Positions 54,301 to 64,000 of a stretch of DNA of 64,000 nucleotides are shown here, in pieces. The stretch covers positions 21,832,501 to 21,896,500 of the forward strand of contig NC_081835.1 in NCBI RefSeq assembly GCF_030867095.1, written 5' to 3'. Each line of letters begins with the position of its first letter. The first letter of the stretch is position 1. Under the pieces are notes generated by a model. That model was not told the DNA's origin. It was given only the letters and a program-made list of their open reading frames with translations, and made no database searches. A program made the translations under genes and the position numbers. This DNA comes from Alligator mississippiensis (Eukaryota; Chordata; Crocodylia; Alligatoridae).

Positions 54301-56416
54301 GTTACCTGCTGTTATAAACCTAACACAAATAACATAAACCCTCCTGCACAAGATAATGAAAATATTAACCACATATTAGAGCCATTAATGGTATGTGTTG
54401 GACTCTCTCGCCTAAATAATATCAAAGAATAATGATAATCATAAAGTGAAGGTTAGTTGGCATAGATCAGATACGTATTAAGTAAAACAAGGAAGTTCTA
54501 TAAAAACCAAAGGTCCATACAAAGTTCTTCAAGTAAACATACTAACAGTATAGTGGCAGCTGGTCAAACAATGAGTAAAAGGCCAGTACCATTATTTCTA
54601 CTCCCTGATGTCACATGAAGGGGCCAAAACAAAGCTAGAAGTCATCTAGAATGGCTACAAGGGCCAGTCCCAGGAAATGACAGCTCTCCTCCTCTTCCCC
54701 CCCCCCCCCCCCCCTTTTCCATGCTACTTCGTTTTCTGGTGTCTGAAGGAGAGATTACTCGCAGGTTGCATATGTAATAATACTATTCTTTTTGTGTTTT
54801 TTTTTTTTTTTTGGCTGCCTATTTTTTTTCTGCTAAAAGCAGATATAGTAATCAAGTACAGAATCACCTATGTTCAGTAAAGCTCTGAGGAATTATCATG
54901 CATAGGATGTGCTAGGAGAAAGCACCAAAGCAATCAGATTTAAACCAGCTGCACAGATATAATAGGAAATGATAGCTTTAGCAAATGGATCCTAGTAATT
55001 ATATTTCTATCACTCCCTGGTATATTGTGTTTTAGTTTCTCAGAACAAATCTTAACTTATTCAACATAAATTGCACAAATTTCTAGATCTCAGGCTGAGG
55101 GACTTTGCTAAAAATCCACAAGGAAAAGTTTAACTTAAATATTTTTTTTAAGTGTTGGGGGTGGTTGTTGTTTCTGGAGCCTTTCCCTCTTGTTCCTTGT
55201 GTCCAAGATTAAAAGAAACCTGCAAGGATGTATAAGCAAATTCCACATGGAGTCCTTTAAACCATACTACTTTTCACAGTAAAGACACTCAATTTGGGGG
55301 ACATAACTCATTTCAAGTCTTGGAATTTTGTCTGCTAAGTTGGTATTCCCTAATTCTGGTGGCTGAACATTCTTTACAGCAGAAATAATCAGAAAGGGCT
55401 ATTTATACAAAAGCATACATGCCATATCATTAACTCAAACAGAAGGCCTATAGGATTGATTCAGAGCTTACTGGATAAGGTACCTTGCTCTGTGTTGTGC
55501 AGAAGTTTAGATTGGATGATCATAATGGTCTCTCTTTGACTTAAAAAAATCTATTAATCATTTAAAGTTTTCTCTGTGTGTGTGTGCGCGTATGCATGGG
55601 TGCATGTGTGTCTGTCACTCATTTTGCATCTTTGTCTCATATTTGGGCCTTAACAGTTTGAGATGAATGGCCATAATATAAACCGAGCATGAAAAAAATG
55701 TTCCTAGACAGTGATTTATATTTTTTGTTACATACAAGGAGCAGCAGCAGCCAACAAAAAGAGAGAAGAATCAAAGTACAAGGCAGACCACCAGTCGAGT
55801 ATTTCCTGTAAATCTGCTAAATGTTTTAAGAAAACCCATGAGAACTGCTCTCCTATGGATACTCTTCACAGCATGTTTCAGTATATTTAAAATATTTACT
55901 CTTCTGCAGCATCCTCAGTCTACAAATTATAATGGCCTTTACAAAGAGAGAAAGGGAAATGAGGTCCTTGTCTTGTTGGGTACAGTGTACATCCTGTGAG
56001 AGGATCTGCTCCTTCAACTCGAGGGAGATGAAGACTTTCAGCTCTTTGTAGGATTAGGATCTGCATAATAATATAAGCAGGGTAAGTAAAATTTACTCAA
56101 GCCTGAAATTAACATTAGTTAGAGTCTTCCTACTTTGTGGGTGGGTTATTTTCACCACCAAAGGGGCCAATGGAAATATAAACATGAAGTGAAATCGCTA
56201 TTACTTTATTTGCTTTTTTAAAAAGTTCTACGTCCATGTATTGTAAAGCAGGAGAAAAGGTATTTAGAAAGACCAAGTATCATGGGGGGGGGGGTATAAT
56301 ATATATATGAATACGCTATAAACCGGTGGTATATCTTTTGTATCAACTGGGTTTGGACGAAGAGAAAACACTTAAAAAAAAAACCCAAAACAAAACAAAA
56401 AAACCTAGGGTGGAAA
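51317..56416. other. Quiet AT-rich intergenic block
   Basis: Five kilobases without recognised transposons or genes. Small items are a hairpin (53,194-53,235), C-runs at 52,660 and 54,698, a T-run at 54,798, a TG tract at 55,572 and a G-run at 56,286. A 145-codon frame at 52,958-53,395 is the longest open frame and has no recognised domain. Its lack of repeats compared with both flanks suggests either constraint or chance. Confidence 0.5.
53194..53235. repeat. 18-bp hairpin with 6-nt loop
   Basis: Arms 53,194-53,211 and 53,218-53,235 pair at 17 of 18 positions around a CCTTGT loop. It stands alone in otherwise repeat-free DNA. Confidence 0.6.
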
Positions 56417-56508
56417 TTTCATAGATTTCATAGACATTAGGGCTGGAAGGGACCTCGGAAGATCATCGAGTCCAGCCCCCCGCCCAAAGGGCAGGAAGTC
56501 AGCTGGGG

Positions 56509-57859
56509 TCATAGGATCCCAGCAAGATAAGCATCCAGTTTCATCTTGAAGGTGTTCAATGAAGGCGCTTGAACAACCTCCGGTGGCAGGCTGTTCCAGA
56601 CCTTGGGGGCTCGGACAGTAAAGAAATTCTTCCTTATGTCCAGCCTGAAACGATCTTGTAGTAGTTTGTGACCATTCGACCTAGTCGTCATCCCTTGTGG
56701 CGCTCTGGTGAACAAACGTTCCCCCAGGTACTGGTGGTCACCCCTGATAAACTTGTAGGTGGCCATCAGATCATCCCTGAGCCTGCGCTTTTCCAGGCTA
56801 TAGAGCCCCAGGGCTCTCAGCCTGTCATCGTAGGGTCTGCTTCCCTGACCTCTGATCATGCGCGTGGCTCTTCTCTGGACTCTCTCAAGCTTCTCCACAT
56901 CCTTTTTGAATTGTGGAGCCCAAAACTGGATGCAGTACTCCAGCTGCGGCCTCACTAAGGCCAAGTACAGGGGGAGAATGACGTCCCGGGATTTGCTTGA
57001 GAAGCATCTATGGATGCAAGCCAGCGTTTTGGTTGCTTTACTAGCTGCAGCATCGCATTGCAGGCTTATGTTCATCTTGTGGTCAATGATGACCCCCAAG
57101 TCTCTTTCTTCCATAGTGCTAGCCAACATAGCACTGCCGAGCCTATAAGGATGCTGCGGGTTTTTTTTCCCCAAGGTGGAGAACCTTGCATTTATTGGCG
57201 TTGAACACCATCAGATTCTCGTCCGCCCACTTGCTGAGCCTGTCCAGGTCAGCCTGGATCACCCGCCTGTCTTCTGGTGTGGATGCTTTGCCCCAAAGTT
57301 TGGTGTCATATGCGAACTTGGCCAGACTGCTTCTGACTCCAGTGTCCACATGATTAATGAAGATGTTGAACAGTATGGGTCCAAGGACAGAGCCCTGGGG
57401 GACCCCACTGGTCACAGGACACCACGATGAGTGACTTCCATCAATTACTACCCTCTGGGTCGGACCCCAGAGCCAATTTTCCAGCCAGTGGATCGTGGAG
57501 GACCCAAGGCGACAATTGGCCAGTTTCTCCAAGAGACGATCATGGGACACCAGATCGAAGGCTTTTTTGAAGTCAAGATATATGACATCAATCTCATCTC
57601 CCTTGTCCAGGTGATAGGTCACCTGGTCATAGAAGGAAATGAGATTGGTCAAGCAAGACCTACCCGCAACAAACCTGTGCTGGCTATCCCTTAAGATGTT
57701 GGCGTTGGCCAGTCCATTAAGGATGGCCTCCTTAATAAACTTTTCTAAGATCTTCCCTGGGATAGAAGTCAGGCTGATGGGCCTATAGTTAGCCGGATCC
57801 ACTTTCCTCCCTTTCTTGAAGATAGGCACCACATTGGCCTTCTTCCAGTCTTCGGGCAC
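56509..57859 (-). pseudogene. CR1 ORF2, reverse transcriptase region with FAYD
   Basis: VPEDWKKANVVPIFKKGRKV, NYRPISLTSIPGKILEK, VIYLDFKKAFDLVSHDRLLE and [17 protein letters not shown] are clear. The catalytic box reads FAYD (57,305-57,316) instead of FADD: a G-to-T change turns the first of the paired aspartates into tyrosine. After one frameshift near 57,160 the C-terminal part continues (SRDVILPLYLALVRPQLEYC to LPPEVVQAPSLNTFKMKL). Confidence 0.9.
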
Positions 57860-57950
57860 TACACCAGAGCGCCAAGAGTTTTCAAAGATCCGCGCTAGAG
57901 GCTAGGCTATGATGCTCACCAGCTCCTTGAGTACCCTGGGGTGAAGATTG

Positions 57951-59170
57951 TCAGGGCCGGCTGAACTTGAAGGTATCCAGCTTCTCAAGATGTTCCTTCA
58001 CGAAGTCAGCATTAATGGAGGGCAGGGGATCACCCTCACCCGGACTTCCCGGCCCTGTAGCGGGCATGGGCGTCCCATGGGGCTGATGAAAGACCGACGC
58101 AAAGTACCTATTTAATAGGTTGGCTTTTTCCTGGGCGTCAGTTGTCAGTTGCCCCATCTGGTTCAGCAGGGGTCCAACGTTGCCCCTGCTTTTCCTCTGG
58201 CTCCCCACATATCTGAAAAAGGACTTTTTATTGTCCTTGATGCTCAAAGCTAGCTGGAGTTCAGTTGCAGCCTTGGCTTTCCTGATGTGCTCCCTGCAGG
58301 ACCGGACCAGTGCAGAATAATCCTCCTTGGAGGTGACTCCCATCCTCCATCTTTTGTAGGCCTTTCTCTTAAGCCTCAGGAGGTCTGCTAGGTCCCTGGA
58401 GAGCCAGGGGGGATGCTGTGCCCTCTTGCTGCCTTTCCTCCGAGATGGAATAGACTTAGTTTGTGCATTGAGGATCGCTCCCTTGAGGAGCAGCCACTCT
58501 TCTTGAACTCCCCTCTCCCTGGGGTCATGGTCCCTTAGGGCCTCACTGACAAGCCTCCTGAGCTTGTCAAAGTCGGCTTTCCTGAAGTCAAGGACTTCCG
58601 TGTTGCTGACCGACTTGCCAGCTTTTTGGCGGATGGTGAAGGTGATCAGCTCGTGGTCGCTGTCACCCAGCTTCCCATCGATCACTAGGTCGCCGACTAG
58701 GTCATCCCCAGTTGCCAGCACCAGGTCGAGCAGTGCTTTGCCTCTCGTTGGCCCATAGACTTCTTGAGTCAGGTAGAGGGAGGTTTGTAGTAGACTCCCA
58801 CCATTGTGTCCCCTGTGCCATGTTCCCCACGGATTTTAACCCAGAGGGTCTCCAGCTGTCCACCCTGGTCACCATTATTGGCTTGCAGGGACGCGTAGCT
58901 TTCCTTGACATAGAGAGCTACCCCCCCGCCCCTTTTCTCTACACGATCCCTCCTGTACAGGGCATAGCCATCTATACCCGTGGTCGTCATGGGTGGAGTC
59001 CCACCAGGTCTCCGTGATTCCTATGACATCGTAATTGTTTGCACTGAGGAGGAGGATGAGCTCCTCCTGCTTATTCCCCAAGCTCCTGGCATTAGTGTAG
59101 AGGCAGGCAAGTGCCCCCTGGAGGGCTCCTTCCTTGCCCACAGATTTTACCAGGGCTAGGGCCGGGGTGG
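57951..59170 (-). pseudogene. CR1 ORF2, endonuclease and linker region
   Basis: LYTNARSLGNKQEELILLLS and GITETWWD (apurinic-endonuclease motifs) are followed, after a shift, by GYALYRRDRVEKRGGGVALY and VGVYYKP. In the next frame come LGDSDHELITFTI (catalytic SDH), a basic linker and FRYVGSQRKSRGNVGPLL. The enzyme nicks the target to prime reverse transcription. Two frameshifts disrupt it. Confidence 0.88.
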
Positions 59171-59210
59171 GCTCCCTTGAGTGCCGTGATCCGCTGGCTT
59201 TGCAAATTGG

Positions 59211-60156
59211 TTGAAAATATTTAGGATGAATTAAAAATACAAATGTTATTTTGGTTACATTCATGTGAACATAGCAAGTCTAAGTTTTTCCTCACTGCCA
59301 GATGGCCTGAGGCAGAGTGGGGTTTTTTTGCACTTTTGTGGTTGATGATACTGTTGGGCAGACAAGGGAGACAGATGCAAACTGTCACAGCTTACCAGAT
59401 GACAGATGTCCAGTGCAAAAACTTGTTCCACAAAGTGGTCTAATTCTCTAATAAGCTACAAGTGGAAATGGATGCAGGTCTCTACTGAAGCTGGTAAGAT
59501 AGGACCAACATGCCTAATGTTTGATACATCAGGGAGATGATCTCCTTTTCACCACACTTCTATTAATCCACATATAAGGACTGTGGGGTATGACCAATGA
59601 GCTGGAACTATACAGTAAGATGGAGGGCTGAAAACAGTCCATCCAGACAGGTGGGAGCAGACACAAGATAAGGAGAATGACCAGAACGCTTTGATGTTAA
59701 TGCTAGTTGGTTTCCCAGATGAGTTAACACTGTCGCAGCCTAGTTAAGCTACATCCCTTGTATCTTCTCTTTCTGTGTGGCTGGGACAGGTGTTTGGTAC
59801 TGCAGTATGACTGACTAACACAGAGAAATAAGATTTACCAGGAAAGAATAATGCAGGAAAGTTATTTTTTTTAAATATAATTCAGCTACTTTAGTTAAAT
59901 CAGAATGTAGCAGGTGCATGTGCATGGGGAAATGCTGTCACTGTCCTCTGCAGAGGAGAAACAGATTCAGATCTTTGGAAAATATATAGATGCATTTCCA
60001 CAGGTTCAGGCTGGGTCTGTGGCTTGATGCCCACAGGGGAGCACAATAAAGCTTCTTTTCTAAAAAAAACCCCCACAAGAAATAAATACAGTTGTAGGGA
60101 AAAGGAAAGAGCGACTTTTTTTACACACATGACCATGACCATGGCTGCCTTTGTAT
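59211..60156. other. Intergenic, nothing recognised
   Basis: AT-rich sequence between the CR1 and a hAT MITE. No TIR pairs or coding signals seen. Confidence 0.5.
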
Positions 60157-60922
60157 TAGGGCTGTGCGAAGCTTTAGTTGCTGATTTGATTCGGCGGAGA
60201 TTTGACCTGATTCAGCGGCCGAATCCAAATTGAATCAAGAGACTCTATAATCTTTCTGAATCGAATCAAAGCCCTGCAAATTGATTCAGAGAGATTTGAT
60301 GATTCAGATATAGGCACAGCTTTAAATGTTTTTTCTACGTACCTCAAGGTACCAGGCAGCTTGTGAATGCTGAAATGCTGGGGTGGATGGAGCATCCCAC
60401 GGAAGCGTGGCGGGGGGGTCCCCAGTGCACTTGGTGGCAGATCCAGAAGCATTTTCGGTGGACCAGAAGCACTCCTGCCTCCCAGTTCAGTGACTAGTGC
60501 CTCCTGGGTCTGGAGGGGCACGCAGGGTCTCCCCATGGCTGATCGTTGAGCCAGGGTGGCTTGGGGTGGGGGGCTGTGCACTCAGCAGCAGATCTGGAAG
60601 TAGACCAGAAGTAGTTCCGGTCCACTTGCAGGTCCTCTGCTGAGCCCCACCCCCACCCCCACCCCCCTCCCCATGCTTCTGTGGGATGCTCCATCTGCCC
60701 CAGCATCTCAGTGTTCACGAGCCATGCCTGGTACCTCGAGGCATGTAGAAAAAAACATTTAAAGCTGTGTCCATGGCCAAATCGCTGATTCTCTGAATCA
60801 GCGTTGAATCTTCAGATTCGGACGAATCAAATTGGGACAGTGATCTGAATCGACGAATCAAATCACTGTCCCCTGATTCAGGCCAAATTCAAATCAAATA
60901 CAGACCATTTCACACATCCCTA
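60157..60922. mobile_element. hAT MITE, 766 bp, with 8-bp target duplication
   Basis: TAGGGCTGTGCGAA and the inverse of TTCACACATCCCTA form the TIRs. Flanking octamers CTTTGTAT and CTTTGTAG agree at 7 of 8. The arms are long inverted repeats rich in GATTCGAATC-like words (GATTTGATTCG; CGAATCAAAT). Next come CACAGCTTTAAATG / CATTTAAAGCTGTG and then a GC-rich palindromic core (CATGCTTCTGTGGGATGCTC facing GAGCATCCCACGGAAGCGTG). The element is clear and complete. Confidence 0.85.
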
Positions 60923-61736
60923 CTTTGTAGCATCCCCAATCTGCTCATCACACTTGAACATTTGAACAGACTGAAGATAGAAATATGCTGAGCAAGGGAA
61001 GCAGAGGATCTGGTCCCAGCCTACCTTATCTGCTCTTATTTCTTACACCATCAGCAGTACCATCCTCTTAAAATGTGCTCCACCATGACCATTTCTGTTC
61101 ACCTGTACCAATACCTAAGTTGACACTTCTGGACTCTTTCCCAGTTCTAACTCCACCCCATTTGCCTGCAGATGTGCATTTACAGATGTGAATGAATTCA
61201 TATTCATGCTTGGGGACACGGCTAGATTGTTGACTCCTTCCATCATTCAAACACATTAAAAAAGGCAGATATTTTTATCTATTATAAGGAAAATGTATAG
61301 ATAAGTGCACATCTCCTGTTTTGTTCAGCATAGGTGGCTTTTTGTTTTGTGCATCCTGATTCTTCTGTAGCTCCTGGTTAAAAGAGTATTTTCATCTTTT
61401 GATTTACAAAATTAGGCTTGATTCTCCCCTGCATTGCCACATTTTGTGATCATTTATACTGAAACAAAGAATTACATTAGAATTACACCCACTTCATACT
61501 TCACAAGTTGCACAGTAATGGAGAATGAGTCTCTAACTTCCAAATCCTCACAATTATTTACAAAAAAAGGGAGGAGGTGGAATTTGTTCATGTACTGGGA
61601 CTAATGTTGCCTACAGTTACTGGTGCATGTCATCATTAACACCCAAAGTTAGCTTACTAAACAAATGAAAGATCCCTGATTGTAAAGGGTATGCCTAAAT
61701 CTGTCCTCAGAGTTCCATGTTCCAGAGGTTCTCAGG

Positions 61737-61917
61737 CAGGGGCAGGCAATTATTTTGGGCAGAGGACCACTTACTGAGTTTTGGCAAGTCATTGAGGGCC
61801 ACATGACAGGCAGGCAGATAAATATTAATTTTCTAAATTTTTTAGGGGCCACGCGGGCTGGCTAGAACGGCCTGGTGGGCCACATCGGGCCCCTGGGCTG
61901 CATTTTACCCACCCCTG
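61737..61917. mobile_element. hAT MITE, 181 bp
   Basis: Begins CAGGGGCAGGCAATTATTTT and ends GCATTTTACCCACCCCTG. Flanks TTCTCAGG and TTCTAGGG agree at 6 of 8, consistent with an aged 8-bp duplication. Internal GGGCCACATGAC and GGGCCACATCGGGCC are typical of this family. Confidence 0.75.
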
Positions 61918-61994
61918 TTCTAGGGTTTGTAACTGCTTGCGTGCAGGTTCTGATCTGGATCTACTGCAGTCTTCAGTAAACTTTATGTTGACTT

Positions 61995-62839
61995 TGTGGT
62001 GTAGACTCATACCTTAAAGAAGCCGCACCAGACTGTGCGGGCCGGGCCGGAACCCGGGCCCTTTCGTCGCGCTGCACGCGGGCTGTGGCTGGCAGCCCGG
62101 GCAGGCCGGGTCGGAGAGGGCGGGCGCCGAGCTAGAATTAGGCACAGACACGTAACGGTTGATTTTAAGATTATTTACTTACACCGAGATGGTCACGGTG
62201 CAGGCTGGAGACTTGCTTGAGTTGCGGTTACAAAAGAAAACGCAAACAATCACGTGGAGTTTGCTAGGCTCCATGCAGACAGAACACGAACAATCACGTG
62301 GAGTTTGCTAGGCTCCACGCAGACAGAACTCCGGATGTCCAGGACAAGTGCGCATCAAAATAGAAAACTCGTCGATACGTCTTATAGGAAGTTACCGCTC
62401 GAAGACGGGAAGAGGTGGGCGGTGGATCAGGCCGCCAAACTCCTCTGAGTAACCACACAGGGCTTCGATGACCCTGCCGCGCACCCAGAGTCCCCACGAG
62501 ATGGATGCAGAGTGCTCTTCGGCTTGGGCGGAAACTGCTCAAGCCTCTTATACGGCTAGCAGGCCAATCGCTAGCCGGCACGTGTGAATAATTTAGCACT
62601 AGCCAATAGCGGGACATGAATTTGCATGCGAAGAGCGGGAACTCCTTTGCACCGTGCATTTCTGTGTTGCAAAGGAAATGCACCCTGCAAAGACAGCTGC
62701 AAAGTGGCGGGAACTCTCTCCTTTGCACGCGGGTTCTCTGTGCAGCAGAACTCCTCCGTGCAATGAAGCTGTAAACCCATGGGGATAATTCTTAGTGCTG
62801 AAGCACACACAAAAAATCAGACCTTTGGGTCATGACACA
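61995..62839 (-). mobile_element. Solo LTR, 845 bp, exact 5-bp target duplication
   Basis: GACTT occurs at 61,990-61,994 and 62,840-62,844. The enclosed segment begins TGTGGTGTAG and ends CATGACACA in plus orientation, so it has TG...CA ends. On the minus strand it reads like a transcribed LTR: CCAAT boxes (CTATTGGCTAG, CGATTGGCC), a TATA-like CGTATAAGAGG near 62,550, a 44-bp direct duplication with two CACGTG E-boxes (62,251 and 62,295), and a GC-rich 3' end. CpG content is high, so it is probably recent or protected. No internal region is present. Confidence 0.87.
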
Positions 62840-62844
62840 GACTT

Positions 62845-64000
62845 CAGTTCTTGACTGAATAAAGATATTCACAAAAACAAATATAGATGGAGTTGCGTCA
62901 TACTCTGCAATTTTCCTTCCATAAAAGGCTACTGTAACTGTAAATGTCCTGTTTTTTATCCTTATCTGCTTTTTAACCTGTCCAGCTCTGGGGTGTTGAT
63001 GAAACGTGGACAGTTCAGCCTAACAGACGGAGAAGATGCAAACAGAAAAATGATGGCCTATGGCATGCAAATGTAATTGTTTCTCTGCTCTTCCATGTAA
63101 ATCTCTGCTTTTGTCAAATTTTACAAGCAAAGCTCTTTAGCTGTAACTTGCCTTTTAATCCAGTTTGGTTTTGGACTTGAATTTATCTCAAAATAATTTT
63201 AATGAGAAGAGCTCAGCCAATGCTACTTCCTGCACATAACCATTTTTATCTGTGCTTTAGAATTTGCAAAGATGAAAATTCATTTAAGAAATAAGCCTTA
63301 TCAAACTGTCTAAGGAATGGTATTTCTTTATAAGTAATAATTGTTTTGCAGAAAATGATAAAATTAGCCTGAATCTTTTCTTCAATCTCGGAGTGCTTAA
63401 AGGCCACTTCCTTCAGTGCTGCTGAAGGAAAAGGATTTGTGTACTGTTTTGTTTTGACCTTGAAAGTTATGTTTGTATGGCTTTATGTGTGTGTTGATTC
63501 AGAAAGCTCGTGCTGTTGAATTAGATAAGCTTGACTAGAAACATATTGGGACACTAGTAATTCAGGATATTACTTTTGAACAGGCAAAGGAGCTTTTATT
63601 AAAGAAAGGCGATAGAAGTGTTGTGCCATAGCTTTCAAAATGTTGTTCTTGGCTTCAAAGAGAAATACATTTATCTGGCTGGCTACAAGATGAGACTGAA
63701 CTTACGATGACAAGTGTGACGACAAATCATCATGCTGGTTGCTCTGGCTCAAGCCAGACACTTAACTCTTTCTTCTGCAGAGATTCTTGTACTACTGGGA
63801 TGCATAGCATACAGCTAATATCACATTTTTATGTTCCAGGACAACAGAAGTCTGCAAGCAATTATTCCAGTACCCGCAGGGAATTCCTTCATACCTGTGC
63901 AGTTTTGCAGGTGATCCAAAATCAGCAGAGCTTCTGGAAGGATTTTCTCTTCCAGCATTTTCTATAGTATTGCATTTATTTAATCCTCAAGATTTTTACA
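62845..64000. other. Intergenic AT-rich DNA to the right edge
   Basis: No repeats or genes recognised. An 86-codon plus-strand frame at 63,707-63,967 has no recognisable domain. If synteny with mammals holds, this faces the ERC2 5' region, but I see no ERC2 exon. Confidence 0.5.

Larger units (their letters stand above)
56417..59210 (-). mobile_element. CR1 LINE, nearly full ORF2, comparatively young
   Basis: The minus-strand 3' end lies at 56,417 with the signature GGGCTGGAAGGGACCTCGGA; ORF2 runs upstream to about 59,210. The long open segments (59,264-58,875; 58,990-58,702; 58,721-57,951; 57,859-57,143; 57,174-56,509) are separated by single frameshifts, far fewer than in the CR1 at 47,753. 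Little of the 5'UTR/ORF1 part is present. Confidence 0.93.

Noticed and set aside
63707..63967. First exon of ERC2 at the right edge
   Set aside because: Synteny makes ERC2 the expected neighbour, but the 86-codon frame here shows none of the protein's coiled-coil character and no splice context I can support.

Overview
The window looks like vertebrate, most likely crocodilian, genomic DNA. It has one split gene with long introns, a CpG-island promoter and many transposons. The CR1 LINE 3' ends share the sauropsid 3' signature. Penelope-like elements with hammerhead-type motifs, a Tx1-clade LINE, a Ty3/gypsy element with integrase ahead of reverse transcriptase, and many hAT-type MITEs all fit a crocodilian. 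A turtle is not fully excluded.

Left 18.4 kb, minus strand: the 5' half of CCDC66, a centrosomal and ciliary coiled-coil protein. Nine coding exons (11, 65, 26, 436, 172, 104, 128, 177 and 132 nt; 417 codons) join in frame with consensus splice sites, from the ATG at 18,370 to a donor at 639. The gene continues off the left edge. Its CpG-island promoter (about 18,100-18,680) carries a ZNF143/SBS-like site, a CCAAT box and a GC box. The introns hold a 1,448-bp solo LTR with an exact 5-bp target duplication, several MITEs with large GC-rich palindromes, CR1 3' ends, tRNA-like SINE heads and Penelope-like termini. A perfect 23-bp hairpin lies 80 nt upstream of the 26-nt microexon.

Right 45 kb (18.7-64 kb): no host coding gene recognised. 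In mammals ERC2 lies head-to-head with CCDC66, so this is probably the ERC2-facing intergenic region. In order it contains: a hAT MITE; a 2.3-kb hAT element built of nested and tandem palindromes; a GC-rich foldback; a Penelope-like element with inverted ends and a broken GIY-YIG ORF; a MITE; a decayed Tx1 LINE split by a small LTR; a CR1/L3 fragment; two PIF/Harbinger transposase remnants; a nested complex at about 41.9-50.9 kb; AT-rich quiet DNA (51.3-56.4 kb); a nearly full-length CR1 ORF2 whose RT has FAYD in place of FADD; two hAT MITEs; and an 845-bp solo LTR with an exact 5-bp duplication.

The nested complex is the structural centrepiece. A decayed Ty3/gypsy element in the order zinc knuckle - protease - integrase - RT (the Gmr1-type order) is split by a 2.0-kb solo LTR inside integrase and by a 2.5-kb CR1 inside RT. 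That CR1 is itself split by a 280-bp LTR-like insert. Four insertion layers can be ordered by sequence alone.
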